64,000 nt of DNA from Flavobacterium lindanitolerans (GCF_002846575.1 NZ_PJND01000008.1:186001-250000); one strand, 5' to 3'; positions 23,718-33,335 are shown, counted from the stretch's first letter. Notes: a model not told the origin generated them from the sequence alone. Numbers and translations are program-made.

Positions 23718-25553
23718 ATGCTTAAGAAAATCAGATTCTTTTTACTCCTGTTGACTCTGTGCTGCTGCCACTATTCGCATGCGCAGGAAAAGCCCGTGAA
23801 AAGAGATTCTCTGAAAGGCTATCGGGACATTGAACGCTATTCCAAAAAAAGAGGTTTTACCAAATTCCTCCATAAGCTTATTTTCAAGCCTGTAGATTCA
23901 AAAAAACCAAAAAACAGGCAGAAAGATAAAGTCGTACTTAAAAGCTACAGCCAGTATGAAGGAAAAATTATCCGGAATATCTATATCACAACGCTTGATC
24001 CTTTCGGGTTTTCGGAAAAAGATACGACTAAAAAAGCCCGTAACGGATTTGAAAGGTTTGGAAATAACGTCCATATCAAAACCCGCCAGCTCACAATAAA
24101 AAACCTGTTGCTTATCCGAAAAAACAGGCCGCTGGATTCGCTTCTCGTCAAAGAATCCGAACGTTTAATCAGAAGCCAAAGATATATACGAAGCGTTGAC
24201 TTTACTACCCGATTGGTAGGAACAAATGCTGATTCTGTTGATATTTATATCAGGGCGTTGGATTCCTGGAGCCTGATTCCGAATGCTTCCGGGTCGACTT
24301 CCAAGACTACTTTTGAGCTTACGGAACGAAATTTTTTAGGAACCGGACATGAATTGGACAATACCTACCGACAGCGATTCGACAATGGAAGGAGTGCCGT
24401 CAGTACGCGATATACGATTCCTAACATTCTTAATACCTATATCCGGACATCGCTCGCCTATCGTGTTGATGAGCATAATAACTACTCCAAAAGTATTTCC
24501 GTTGACCGTCCTTTCTTCTCTCCTTTTGCCAAATGGGGAGCCGGAGTCTATATTGGTCAGGATTTTACGGTTGATTCCTTACCGGATGCTACGGGACGTT
24601 ATGCGGCACAAAATTTTAAAGTGGGAACCCAGGATGCCTGGGTAGGAAAATCGACCCAAATATTCAAAGGAAATTCCGAAGAAGACCGAACCACCAATTT
24701 CATTACTTCGTTCCGGTTCGTGAGAAAAAATTACAGCGAGTTCCCTGCGCCGGAATACGACAGCCTAAAGTATTTCTCTGACGAAAATTTCTATCTGGTG
24801 GGATTTGGTATCACTTCCCGAAAATTTATTCAGGATAAATACCTTTTCAATTACGGCATTACAGAAGACGTTGCCATTGGAAAAGTATATGCACTCACGG
24901 TAGGCCATCAGAATAAAAACCACATCAACCGACTGTATGTGGGCGGTCGCTTCTCTTTCGGGCAATATTTCAAATGGGGCTATTTTAGTACCAATGTCGA
25001 ATATGGCACCTTCTTTAGAGGGCCAATCACACAGCAAACTGTCTTTTCTGTTGAGGCCAATTATTTTACAAATCTTATTGAATTGGGCGACTGGAGGCTG
25101 AGGCAATTTGTAAAACCAAGACTGGTAATAGGCAACAACCGCTTTCCTACGGTTGCAGACCGGGTAGACCTCAATGAAGAAAACGGCATACCGGGTTTTA
25201 GCAGCTATAAGTTGCGGGGTACTAAAAAAGCATTGTTAACGCTGCAAACCCAATCCTATTCGCCCTGGAATTTAGGAGGATTCCGTTTTAACCCTTTCTT
25301 TACTTATACGATTGGCCTGCTGAGCAACGAAAACAACAACCTCTATAAAGGAAAAGCCTATTCCCAAATTGGCATTGGCGTTATAATCAGTAATGACTTT
25401 CTGGTGTTCAATTCCTTTCAGTTTTCTTTCTCGTATTATCCTAGTGTTCCTATTGATGGCAGTGGGAATATGCAAACCAATTCTTTTAAAACAACCGATT
25501 TCGGAATGCCGAATTTTGAATTTGGAAAACCGCAAACCGTACCTTACGATTAG
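23718..25553 (+). CDS. BamA/TamA-like outer membrane protein with POTRA-like N-terminus
   Basis: About 611 residues from ATG 23718; upstream in-frame sequence to 23637 lacks signal-peptide character, while MLKKIRFFLLLLTLCCCHYSHAQ from 23718 is a clean signal peptide. An N-terminal POTRA-like domain is visible (GKIIRNIYITTLDPFGFS, then LLVKESERLIRSQRYIRSVDFTTRLVG). It is followed by a long beta-barrel with LTERNFLGTGHELDNTYRQRF and repeated aromatic strands, ending FGMPNFEFGKPQTVPYD. This resembles the BamA/TamA surface-antigen superfamily with a single POTRA unit. Its cargo or partner is unknown. It begins 90 bp after the MscS-like gene on the same strand. Confidence 0.78.
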   Translation: MLKKIRFFLLLLTLCCCHYSHAQEKPVKRDSLKGYRDIERYSKKRGFTKFLHKLIFKPVDSKKPKNRQKDKVVLKSYSQYEGKIIRNIYITTLDPFGFSEKDTTKKARNGFERFGNNVHIKTRQLTIKNLLLIRKNRPLDSLLVKESERLIRSQRYIRSVDFTTRLVGTNADSVDIYIRALDSWSLIPNASGSTSKTTFELTERNFLGTGHELDNTYRQRFDNGRSAVSTRYTIPNILNTYIRTSLAYRVDEHNNYSKSISVDRPFFSPFAKWGAGVYIGQDFTVDSLPDATGRYAAQNFKVGTQDAWVGKSTQIFKGNSEEDRTTNFITSFRFVRKNYSEFPAPEYDSLKYFSDENFYLVGFGITSRKFIQDKYLFNYGITEDVAIGKVYALTVGHQNKNHINRLYVGGRFSFGQYFKWGYFSTNVEYGTFFRGPITQQTVFSVEANYFTNLIELGDWRLRQFVKPRLVIGNNRFPTVADRVDLNEENGIPGFSSYKLRGTKKALLTLQTQSYSPWNLGGFRFNPFFTYTIGLLSNENNNLYKGKAYSQIGIGVIISNDFLVFNSFQFSFSYYPSVPIDGSGNMQTNSFKTTDFGMPNFEFGKPQTVPYD

Positions 25554-25632
25554 TTAAATATTTCTTAAAAAAATCGTACTGGCATCATTATTGGTTTTTG
25601 TTCTCCAACGAAGAACCTAAAAATACAGCGCT

Positions 25633-26082
25633 ATGAAAACTCTAAAAGTATTAATTGCAGGATTGGGCCTTTTAATGGCCGGTACGCTTGAAGCACAAGT
25701 ATCTGTTAATGTAAGTATCGGAAGTCGTCCGGATTGGGGTCCGGTTGGATACACAGAAGCAAATTATTATTATCTTCCTGACATTGAAGCCTATTACGAT
25801 ATCAGAGCCTCGAATTTTATCTACATCAACAACGGAACCTGGGTAAGAGCCCGATATTTGCCAACCCGATACCGTAATTATGATTTGTACAACGGTTATA
25901 AAGTAGTATTGACAGATTATCATGGGTCAAGACCTTATGCCCATTTCAATACCCATAAGGTTAAATATTACAGAGGACCGAGACCACGTCCGGTTGTCGT
26001 AAGAGAAGTTCACCACTATCATGACGACCACAAGCATTACAAAAAACATAAAAAACATCACAAGCATCGCCATGATGACTAA
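25633..26082 (+). CDS. Secreted protein with histidine-rich C-terminus
   Basis: A 149-residue protein with a signal peptide (MKTLKVLIAGLGLLMAGTLEA-QVSV). The mature part is rich in Tyr and Asn (ANYYYLPDIEAYYDIRASNFIYIN, RYRNYDLYNGYKVVLTDYHGS) and ends in a His/Lys/Asp tract from about residue 127 with about 15 histidines (HHYHDDHKHYKKHKKHHKH). Tail composition suggests metal binding or acid buffering. Similar small Bacteroidota secreted proteins are uncharacterised. A terminator follows directly, so it is probably monocistronic. Confidence 0.72.
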   Translation: MKTLKVLIAGLGLLMAGTLEAQVSVNVSIGSRPDWGPVGYTEANYYYLPDIEAYYDIRASNFIYINNGTWVRARYLPTRYRNYDLYNGYKVVLTDYHGSRPYAHFNTHKVKYYRGPRPRPVVVREVHHYHDDHKHYKKHKKHHKHRHDD

Positions 26083-26088
26083 TAAAAT

Positions 26089-26115
26089 AAGGAGAGCCTG
26101 ACAGCTCTCCTTTAT
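26089..26115 (+). terminator. Intrinsic terminator after His-rich protein gene
   Basis: AAGGAGAGC / GCTCTCCTT stem with a 6-nt loop and a T-rich tail, 7 bp past the stop. Confidence 0.8.
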
Positions 26116-26159
26116 TGTTAAAGTCTTAGTAAGAAAAACACATCCGAAAAATTAATTAT

Positions 26160-26167
26160 TATATTTG
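26160..26167 (+). promoter_or_regulatory. -7 promoter element of PIG-L gene
   Basis: TATATTTG matches TAnnTTTG and would start transcription about 20 nt before the ATG at 26191. No clear -33 box. Confidence 0.5.
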
Positions 26168-26190
26168 AAAGTTAGTTCCATAAAATCAAA

Positions 26191-28719
26191 ATGATACCAA
26201 AAACTGCTTACCACTCCCTCATTCTTTTTCTTCTTTCATTCTGTACGGTGAATGCCCAGAAACCGCAAAAATTAAGTTCTGGTGAAATCTACGAACAGGT
26301 ACAAAAACTCAACTTTTTAGGGTCGGTTTTATACGTAGCCGCACATCCTGATGATGAAAACACCAAACTGATTTCCTATTTTTCTAATGAAGTAAAAGCC
26401 AGAACCGCTTATTTATCATTAACGCGGGGAGATGGCGGACAAAACCTGATTGGTTCTGAACTTCGCGAATTGCTTGGCGTTTTAAGAACACAGGAACTAT
26501 TGGCAGCGAGAAGAATTGACGGCGGTGAACAGCTATTTTCACGGGCCAACGATTTTGGTTTTTCCAAAGAGCCTAACGAAACTTTTTCTATTTGGGACAA
26601 GAATCAGGTGTTGAGCGATGTAGTTTTAGCCATCCGAAAATTCCAACCTGATATTATCATTAACCGTTTTGACCACAGAAGCCCGGGAACCACACACGGA
26701 CATCACACCGCTTCTGCCATGTTAAGCATGGAAGCTTTTGACCTTGCCGGAAATAAAAACAGTTTTCCGGAGCAGCTTTCTTCCTTAAAAACCTGGCAGC
26801 CAAAACGAATATTTTTTAATACCTCATGGTGGTTTTACGGCTCCGAAGAAAAGTTCGCACAGGCTGACAAAAGCAAAATGGCCACTATCAATGCCGGTGT
26901 TTATTTTGGAATTAAGGGTAAAAGCAATGGCGAAATAGCCGCGTTGAGTCGAAGCCAGCACAAATGCCAGGGTTTTGGTACTATAGGAACGCGTGGAGAT
27001 GAAATGGAATATCTTGAATTTCTAAAAGGCGACTTGGCTAAAGATAAAAACAACCTGTTTGAAGGCATCAATACCACCTGGTCAAGAGTAAAAGGAGGCG
27101 AAGCTATTGGAAAAATCCTGAACGATATTGAGGCGCATTTCAATTTCAAAGACCCGTCTGTTCATATCCCGAAATTAATCGAGGCCTACCAATTAGTCAG
27201 CAAACTGGAAGACGAACATTGGAGGGCTATCAAAAAACAGGAATTGGAAAATATTATCCTGGCTTCGGCAGGATTGTTTTTTGAAGGTGTTTCTTCAGAA
27301 CAAAGCACAAATCCGGACAGTGATTTTACCTTAAAGCTTGAAGCCGTAAACCAGGGCGCACAAGATGTTGAACTGGTTGCCGTAACTTTCCTTAATAATC
27401 CTGAAAATGGAATCATTCAAGGAAAAAAACTGGATAAGAACAAACCGTTCAAGACTGAAAAAAAATTACATACGCTTGCCTCTACTCCCTACACTTCTCC
27501 GTATTGGCTGAATGAAAAAGGAACATTGGGAATGTATACCGTCAAAGACAGGGCCATGATAGGACGACCGGATTCTGAAAAGCTCAAATTAAAATGGAGC
27601 CTTAAAATTGCCGGACAACCACTGGACATCTACAGAGAAATTATCTACAAAATTTCCGACCCGGAAAAAGGCGAAATCTACCAACCTTTTGAAGTATTGC
27701 CGGAAGCCACGGCTACTGTAATTGATGAGGTCACCATTTTCTCCGATTCCAAAACAAAACCGATTTCCGTAAGGGTAAAATCCGGAAAAGCGAACTTAAA
27801 AGGAAACATCAGCCTGCAGGTTCCTCAAGGCTGGACTGTTTCTCCTGACAAAATCGATTTTGACATCGCGATGAAAAACGATGAAAAGATTGTGGTATTT
27901 AACGTAACACCGCCTTCCTATGAAAATAAAGGCGTCATTGCTCCGGTAATTACTGTTGACGGACAAAAATATACGCAGAAATTAACGACCATCCAATACG
28001 ACCACATCCCGAAACAATCGGTACTGATGCCATCTGAAGCTTCGGTTGTCCGATTAAATATTAAAAAAAGCGGACAGGTTATCGGCTATATCGAAGGAGC
28101 CGGAGATGAAATTCCGCAAAGCCTGAAACAGATTGGCTATGATGTAAGAATTATAAAACCTGCTGAGATTACGGAAACGGCTTTGTCCGGATTTGATGCC
28201 ATTGTTATGGGAATCAGGGCGTATAATGTTATTACCGACCTTCAATTCAAACAGCGTTATCTTTTAGATTATGTTAAAAACGGAGGAACAATGGTCGTAC
28301 AGTATAATACTTCCGGCAGACGTGGATTCAACGGCTTTAACGTTCCTGATTTTTCTCCTTACGAATTGAATATTTCCAGCGACAGGGTGACGGATGAAAA
28401 TGCAAAAGTTTCTTTTTTAAACGCAACGCATTCGGTATTAAACCATCCTAATAAAATAACAGAAGCCGATTTCCAGGGTTGGGTTCAGGAAAGAGGATTG
28501 TATTTTCCTGACAAATGGGCTCCTGAATTTACGCCTATATTGGGTATGAAAGATTTAGGAGAAACTGAAAAACAAGGAAGCCTTTTAGTCGCAAATTACG
28601 GAAAAGGATATTATATTTACACAGGATTAAGCTTTTTCCGCGAACTTCCGGCCGGAGTTCCTGGAGCGTTTAAGCTGTTTACCAATCTTATCTCTATAGG
28701 AAAAAAGGACAAATCATAA
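26191..28719 (+). CDS. Large secreted PIG-L family deacetylase
   Basis: An 842-residue exported protein (signal peptide to about residue 22, VNA-QKP). Residues 45-300 form a PIG-L/LmbE zinc deacetylase domain with AHPDDE at 51-56 and a later HRSPGTTHGHHTAS segment supplying the second and third metal-binding positions. A middle NEW3-like beta domain (TLKLEAVNQGAQDVELVAVTF; GNISLQVPQGWTVSPDKIDF) follows. The C-terminal 200 residues resemble a glutamine-amidotransferase-like fold (YDVRIIKPAEITETALSGFDAIVMGIRAYN). Such multidomain PIG-L proteins probably de-N-acetylate sugars, but no substrate is known. The gene leads into a sodium symporter through a 35-residue membrane peptide gene. Confidence 0.88.
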   Translation: MIPKTAYHSLILFLLSFCTVNAQKPQKLSSGEIYEQVQKLNFLGSVLYVAAHPDDENTKLISYFSNEVKARTAYLSLTRGDGGQNLIGSELRELLGVLRTQELLAARRIDGGEQLFSRANDFGFSKEPNETFSIWDKNQVLSDVVLAIRKFQPDIIINRFDHRSPGTTHGHHTASAMLSMEAFDLAGNKNSFPEQLSSLKTWQPKRIFFNTSWWFYGSEEKFAQADKSKMATINAGVYFGIKGKSNGEIAALSRSQHKCQGFGTIGTRGDEMEYLEFLKGDLAKDKNNLFEGINTTWSRVKGGEAIGKILNDIEAHFNFKDPSVHIPKLIEAYQLVSKLEDEHWRAIKKQELENIILASAGLFFEGVSSEQSTNPDSDFTLKLEAVNQGAQDVELVAVTFLNNPENGIIQGKKLDKNKPFKTEKKLHTLASTPYTSPYWLNEKGTLGMYTVKDRAMIGRPDSEKLKLKWSLKIAGQPLDIYREIIYKISDPEKGEIYQPFEVLPEATATVIDEVTIFSDSKTKPISVRVKSGKANLKGNISLQVPQGWTVSPDKIDFDIAMKNDEKIVVFNVTPPSYENKGVIAPVITVDGQKYTQKLTTIQYDHIPKQSVLMPSEASVVRLNIKKSGQVIGYIEGAGDEIPQSLKQIGYDVRIIKPAEITETALSGFDAIVMGIRAYNVITDLQFKQRYLLDYVKNGGTMVVQYNTSGRRGFNGFNVPDFSPYELNISSDRVTDENAKVSFLNATHSVLNHPNKITEADFQGWVQERGLYFPDKWAPEFTPILGMKDLGETEKQGSLLVANYGKGYYIYTGLSFFRELPAGVPGAFKLFTNLISIGKKDKS

Positions 28720-28723
28720 ATTA

Positions 28724-28831
28724 ATGAAAGAAAAGAAATTAAGAAGCTGGAAAAGAAATTACACCCTGGTGCTTGTAATGAATGCCCTGTACATTCTGAT
28801 TTTTTATTTTATAATGCAATATTTTTCATAA
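28724..28831 (+). CDS. 35-residue membrane peptide upstream of symporter
   Basis: A short frame ATG 28724-28726 to TAA 28829-28831 encodes a peptide starting MKEKKLRSWKRNYTLVLVMN and ending MQYFS. It has a basic N-terminus and one transmembrane helix of about 20 residues. It begins 4 bp after the PIG-L stop, and the symporter ATG follows its stop with no spacer, so translation is probably coupled. I infer a small accessory subunit of the symporter. It has no catalytic motif. Confidence 0.6.
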   Translation: MKEKKLRSWKRNYTLVLVMNALYILIFYFIMQYFS

Positions 28832-30550
28832 ATGCAGGCAATTGACTGGGTAGTTTTAATCATTACGCTTTTTTTCATCGTTTTTTATGGCGCATGGAAA
28901 ACGCGGGGCAGCAAAAACGTACAGGATTATATACTGGGCAACAACGAAACGCCATGGTATACTGTAGGAATCTCCGTAATGGCAACCCAGGCCAGCGCCA
29001 TTACTTTTCTTTCCACTCCCGGACAGGCATTTAATGATGGTATGGGGTTTGTGCAATTCTATTTCGGATTGCCGTTGGCGATGATAATCATCTGTATCAC
29101 TTTCATACCTATTTATCACAAACTTAAAGTTTATACAGTCTATGAGTTTTTAGAACAGCGTTTTGACCTTAAAACACGTTCTCTTGCTGCTATACTGTTC
29201 CTGATTCAGAGAGGCTTTTCAACCGGAATCACGATTTATGCACCCGCCATCGTATTGTCATCCATATTGGGCTGGAATCTGAACCTGATGAATATCATTA
29301 TTGGTATACTGATTATCATTTACACGATGACAGGCGGTACAAAAGCCGTTAATGTTACCCAAAAACAACAGATGTTTATCATCATGTCGGGGATGTTTAT
29401 TGCCTTTTTCATCATATTGAGCCTGCTTCCTAAAGAAGTTTCCTTTAATAATGCATTACAGATTGCCGGCGTAAATGACAAGATGAATATCCTTGATTTT
29501 TCGTTAGACAAAGAAAAAAGATATACGGTCTGGACCGGAATCACGGGCGGTCTGTTTTTAGCCCTCTCCTATTTTGGAACAGACCAGTCGCAGGCACAAC
29601 GCTATCTTTCAGGCAAATCTGTAAAAGAAAGCCAGATGGGACTTGTATTTAACGCACTTTTGAAAGTACCGATGCAGTTCTTTATTCTTTTGGTCGGGGT
29701 GATGGTCTATGTCTTTTTCCAATTCCAGTCGGTTCCAATTAACTTTAATCCGAACAGTAAGGCAAGTATTGAAAAATCAGTATATGCCGGTGATTACAAG
29801 CAACTGGAAAACCAATTGGTTGATATTGCTTCAGAAAAAAAAGAAGTAACATTGGCTTATGTCAATCAACTGAATATAGAAACAGACAATAAGGTACTCA
29901 AAAACAGGATTATTGCCTTAGCAGAAAAAGAAAAAACAATTCGTGAACAGGCCAAAGTCCTGATTAGTAAAGCCAATAAAAAGAACAAGACTACAGATAG
30001 TGATTATGTTTTTATCCATTTCATAATACATTACCTGCCAAAAGGATTTGTCGGGTTGTTACTAGCCGTGATTATTTGCGCGGCCATGTCATCAACAGCA
30101 GCCGGAATCAATTCATTGGCTTCAACAACCGTAATCGATATCTATAAAAGAAACATAAAAACGGAGAAATCCGAAGCGCATTTCGTGAAGGCTTCTAAAG
30201 GCTTTACGCTGCTTTGGGGTATCATTGCCATCTTATTTGCCTGTTTCGGAACCTTATTTGAAAACCTGATTCAATTTGTCAATATTATCGGTTCTATATT
30301 TTATGGTACTATTCTGGGTATTTTCCTCGTTGCCTTCTATATTAAATATGTGAGGGCACAGGCCGTATTCTGGGCAGCCGTATTCAGCCAGATAGCCATA
30401 TTCGTAATTTATTATTTTGCGATATACATCTTTCCTCCGGGCAAAGAAAAACTGAGCTACTTATGGCTCAACTTTATAGGAGTTGTCATTACCATCATTA
30501 TTTCCGTAAGCCTTCAGTATTTCAAAAATTCTAAAGAAATCAAAGCATAA
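28832..30550 (+). CDS. Sodium:solute symporter (SSS family)
   Basis: A 572-residue membrane protein with about thirteen helices. It shows SSS/SLC5 features: VQDYILGNNETPWYTVGISVMATQASAITFLSTPGQAF near residues 30-67, the Na+-binding region in TM1/TM2, GGTKAVNVTQKQQMFIIM near residue 169 and FGTDQSQAQRYLSGKSVKESQ near residue 247. A charged, coiled-coil-like insertion at about residues 300-390 is longer than in typical SSS members. The transported solute is unknown. Linkage to a PIG-L deacetylase suggests a sugar or amino-sugar product, which is inference. The transcript ends at a strong terminator. Confidence 0.88.
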   Translation: MQAIDWVVLIITLFFIVFYGAWKTRGSKNVQDYILGNNETPWYTVGISVMATQASAITFLSTPGQAFNDGMGFVQFYFGLPLAMIIICITFIPIYHKLKVYTVYEFLEQRFDLKTRSLAAILFLIQRGFSTGITIYAPAIVLSSILGWNLNLMNIIIGILIIIYTMTGGTKAVNVTQKQQMFIIMSGMFIAFFIILSLLPKEVSFNNALQIAGVNDKMNILDFSLDKEKRYTVWTGITGGLFLALSYFGTDQSQAQRYLSGKSVKESQMGLVFNALLKVPMQFFILLVGVMVYVFFQFQSVPINFNPNSKASIEKSVYAGDYKQLENQLVDIASEKKEVTLAYVNQLNIETDNKVLKNRIIALAEKEKTIREQAKVLISKANKKNKTTDSDYVFIHFIIHYLPKGFVGLLLAVIICAAMSSTAAGINSLASTTVIDIYKRNIKTEKSEAHFVKASKGFTLLWGIIAILFACFGTLFENLIQFVNIIGSIFYGTILGIFLVAFYIKYVRAQAVFWAAVFSQIAIFVIYYFAIYIFPPGKEKLSYLWLNFIGVVITIIISVSLQYFKNSKEIKA

Positions 30551-30583
30551 AAAAAGCCGATTGCAATGCAATCGGCTTTTTGT
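30551..30583. terminator. Bidirectional terminator between symporter and DUF2911 genes
   Basis: A long stem AAAAAGCCGATTGC / GCAATCGGCTTTTT with a 3-nt loop lies between two convergent genes, with A and T tracts on both sides. Confidence 0.88.
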
Positions 30584-30598
30584 TTGTATTCAATGGAA

Positions 30599-31447
30599 TT
30601 ATTTTTTGCTCCACTCGTTGATGCTGTCTTTGTTCATTTTCACATAATCAGCATTATTTGCCTTTTCTGCAGCAGCCAAAGATAATTTCGCTGTTTCGAT
30701 AGCACCTTTCTTATCTCCCAGTTTAGATTGGATTAATGATTTTTGTCTCAGGTACCAAAAAGGAGCTTCTCCTTTTGTTTTCTCGATAGCAGCATTAACC
30801 CAGGTCAGGGCTTTGTTCATATCACCGTTTGACTGGTAAAAATATTGTGCTGAAGCGAAATAATCATCTGCTTTTGGTCCTGCCAAAGTAGATTCGATAC
30901 TTGCCATAGCTGTTTTTTGCGTAGGAACATCGAACTTAACGGCTACAAGTGTTTTTTCCCATGAAATTTCCAGGCTTCCTGAATCGTTGCTGATTCCGTT
31001 TACCGCAATGGTAAAAGTTTCAACATTTCTGTTCAGATTTTCCGGCTTAACGCTTGTTCTTAAAGCTACCTTATTTTCATTCCATTCTGCCGGTAATCCC
31101 CAGTTGTTGGTGTCTTTATAGAAAATAACATCCCATGAGTCTGCTCTTGGAACCGTAAAAAGGCTGTAGCTTCCTTTTGGAAGGTCTTTTCCTCCTATTT
31201 TTACATCTTCACTAAATGTGATTATAGTATTGCCATTGGCTCCGGTTCTCCATGTTTTTCCAAAAGGAACCAAATCTCCAAAAACAGCCCTTCCTTTTGC
31301 ACTGGGGCGAGAATATTCGATATGTACATCTGTTAATCCGACTACCTGAGTAATGTCAGATTTCGGACTTGCCTGAGGCGTTTTTACTTGAGCATTGGCC
31401 GTCAATGTGATTAAAAGTAATCCTGCGGCAATAACTATCTTTTTCAT
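30599..31447 (-). CDS. Secreted DUF2911 domain protein with C-terminal TPR-like helices
   Basis: A 282-residue protein with signal peptide (MKKIVIAAGLLLITLTANA-QVK). Residues 30-185 match DUF2911: VHIEYSRPSAKGRAVFGDLVPFGKTWRTGANGNTIITFSEDV, KGSYSLFTVPRADSWDVIFY and NWGLPAEWNENKVALR. The last 90 residues are helical and repeat-like (ALTWVNAAIEKTKGEAPFWYLRQKSLIQSKLGDKKGAIETAKLS), similar to a TPR pair. DUF2911 function is unknown; the family is abundant in Bacteroidota. It is convergent with the symporter gene. Confidence 0.85.
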   Translation of the reverse strand: MKKIVIAAGLLLITLTANAQVKTPQASPKSDITQVVGLTDVHIEYSRPSAKGRAVFGDLVPFGKTWRTGANGNTIITFSEDVKIGGKDLPKGSYSLFTVPRADSWDVIFYKDTNNWGLPAEWNENKVALRTSVKPENLNRNVETFTIAVNGISNDSGSLEISWEKTLVAVKFDVPTQKTAMASIESTLAGPKADDYFASAQYFYQSNGDMNKALTWVNAAIEKTKGEAPFWYLRQKSLIQSKLGDKKGAIETAKLSLAAAEKANNADYVKMNKDSINEWSKK

Positions 31448-31568
31448 AATAAATTATTAGATTTTGATTTTTGCGAATTTAATAATTTCAAGTCATTTAA
31501 ATGTTAAATAAAACCAAGAAAAAATAACTTTTTGTTTAACATAATTAAATTTAAATTAAACAATATTG

Positions 31569-31576
31569 TATTTTTG
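31569..31576 (+). promoter_or_regulatory. -7 element giving an almost leaderless SRPBCC transcript
   Basis: TATTTTTG matches TAnnTTTG and ends only 4 nt before ATG 31581, so the transcript would have a leader of about 2 nt or none. The -33 region is AT-rich without a clear TTTG. Confidence 0.4.
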
Positions 31577-31580
31577 TAGT

Positions 31581-32048
31581 ATGAAATTATATACACTACA
31601 TACAAAACAACAACTTCCTGTTTCAATAGAAACGGCCTGGGAATTTATTTCCAATCCTAAGAATCTGGAAATAATCACTCCCAAATCCATGCAATTCAAG
31701 ACGCTTTCGGGTGATGAAAAGGAGATGTTTGCCGGGCAGATTATCCATTATAAAATCACTCCGTTATTTGGAATTTCAATGCAGTGGGTTACTGAAATCA
31801 CACATGTTCAGGAACAAAAATTCTTTGTTGACGAACAACGTTTCGGTCCTTATGCCTTTTGGCACCACAAGCATTTTCTAAAAGCGATTCCGGGCGGTGT
31901 TGAAATGGAAGATATTGTTCATTATAAATTGCCTATGGGCCTATTGGGCCAATTGGCACATCCCTTTATGGTCAAGCCAAAGCTGGATGAAATCTTTGCT
32001 TACAGGCGAAAAAAACTCATCGAAATTTTTGGCGAATTTAAATCCTAA
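31581..32048 (+). CDS. SRPBCC (START-like) family protein
   Basis: A 155-residue ligand-pocket protein of the START/Bet v1-like superfamily. It shows the expected start QQLPVSIETAWEFISNPKNLEIITP, the middle FAGQIIHYKITPLFGISMQWVTEITHV and the C-terminal helix region MVKPKLDEIFAYRRKKLIEIF. I placed the start at ATG 31581; an upstream in-frame TTG at 31566 overlaps the presumed promoter. Its stop is 3 bp from the photolyase ATG, and this gene pair recurs in many bacteria, suggesting a role linked to photolyase or its chromophores. The ligand is unknown. Confidence 0.85.
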   Translation: MKLYTLHTKQQLPVSIETAWEFISNPKNLEIITPKSMQFKTLSGDEKEMFAGQIIHYKITPLFGISMQWVTEITHVQEQKFFVDEQRFGPYAFWHHKHFLKAIPGGVEMEDIVHYKLPMGLLGQLAHPFMVKPKLDEIFAYRRKKLIEIFGEFKS

Positions 32049-32051
32049 ATC

Positions 32052-33335
32052 ATGAATATATTCTGGTTCAGACGTGACTTACGTTTAGATGATAACAAGG
32101 CATTGTTTGAGGCATTATCAAACAATGCCACACTTCCTGTTTTTATATTTGACAAAAACATCCTTAGTGAACTTCCTAAAGATGATGCCCGCGTGACTTT
32201 TATTTCCGCATTGCTGGACAATATACAGGCCATCCTAAAACAAAACCATAAATCACTGGCTGTTTTTCATGATGGCCCCATACACGTTTTTAAAAAACTG
32301 GTTGCTGAAAATGCAGAGATAAATGCCGTCTACACCAATCACGATTATGAACCTTATGCCCAAAAACGGGATGCTGAAGTTGGCGCATTTTTAAAATCTA
32401 AAAACATAGCCTTCCATACTTTCAAAGACCAGGTGATTTTTGAAAAAGAAGAAGTGATAAAAGAAGATGGTAAACCTTATGTTGTGTTTACGCCCTATTC
32501 TAAGAAATGGAAAGAAAACTTTAATGAAAAGCTTACCGAATCCTTTCCTTCTGAAAAGAAACTGGCTGAAATAGCCCAACATTCCTATCCGTATCTTTCA
32601 CTAAAAGAGATCGGATTTGAAGCATCCGGGATAAAAGTTGCCGACTATAATATTTCAAGCGCGCTAATTGAAAATTATGCCGAAACCCGTAATTTTCCCG
32701 GTATAGAGGGCACGTCTCATTTAAGTCCTCATTTGCGGTTTGGTGCTGTCAGTATCCGAAAGATTGTAAAAACAGCGCTCAAACACCGAAAAGAAACTTT
32801 TTTAAATGAACTGATTTGGCGGGAGTTTTTCATGCAGATTCTTTGGCATTTTCCAAACACGGTCACAGAAAGTTTCCGTCCGAAATATGACCATATCCAA
32901 TGGCGTAACAATAAAACCGAATTCCAAAGCTGGTGTGAAGGAACTACCGGCTATCCAATAGTTGATGCCGGAATGCGGCAATTGAATGCTACAGGAACCA
33001 TGCACAACCGCGTTCGAATGATTGTGGCCAGCTTTTTATGTAAGCATCTCCTGATTGACTGGCGTTGGGGCGAAGCGTATTTTGCTGAAAAACTATTGGA
33101 TTATGAGCAATCCAGCAATATAGGCAACTGGCAGTGGGCTGCGGGAAGCGGTGTCGATGCCGCTCCTTATTTCCGGATTTTTAACCCAAGCGAACAGGTT
33201 AGAAAATTTGACAAAAATTTAAAATACATCCGGAAATGGGTTCCTGAGTTTGAGCAATTGGACTACAGGCCAATAATCGACCATAAGGAAGCACGGGAAA
33301 GATGCCTGGTAGTATATAAAAAAGCAGTCGGATAA
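32052..33335 (+). CDS. phrB: Cryptochrome/deoxyribodipyrimidine photolyase
   Basis: A 427-residue flavoprotein. The N-terminal Rossmann domain begins NIFWFRRDLRLDDNKAL. The C-terminal FAD-binding helical domain has SHLSPHLRFGAVSIRKI (near residue 222), LIWREFFMQILWHFP, GYPIVDAGMRQLNATGTMHNRVRMIVASF and SNIGNWQWAAGSGVDAAPYFRIFNP. These match CPD photolyase class I, which uses blue light to split cyclobutane pyrimidine dimers; a cryptochrome-type light sensor cannot be excluded. It follows the SRPBCC gene by 3 bp. Its stop codon sits in the loop of the downstream terminator hairpin. Confidence 0.93.
   Translation: MNIFWFRRDLRLDDNKALFEALSNNATLPVFIFDKNILSELPKDDARVTFISALLDNIQAILKQNHKSLAVFHDGPIHVFKKLVAENAEINAVYTNHDYEPYAQKRDAEVGAFLKSKNIAFHTFKDQVIFEKEEVIKEDGKPYVVFTPYSKKWKENFNEKLTESFPSEKKLAEIAQHSYPYLSLKEIGFEASGIKVADYNISSALIENYAETRNFPGIEGTSHLSPHLRFGAVSIRKIVKTALKHRKETFLNELIWREFFMQILWHFPNTVTESFRPKYDHIQWRNNKTEFQSWCEGTTGYPIVDAGMRQLNATGTMHNRVRMIVASFLCKHLLIDWRWGEAYFAEKLLDYEQSSNIGNWQWAAGSGVDAAPYFRIFNPSEQVRKFDKNLKYIRKWVPEFEQLDYRPIIDHKEARERCLVVYKKAVG

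Noticed and set aside
20287..25553. Horizontally acquired island
   Set aside because: Gene content and order look like ordinary flavobacterial core genes, with no mobile element, tRNA boundary or composition shift that I can see.
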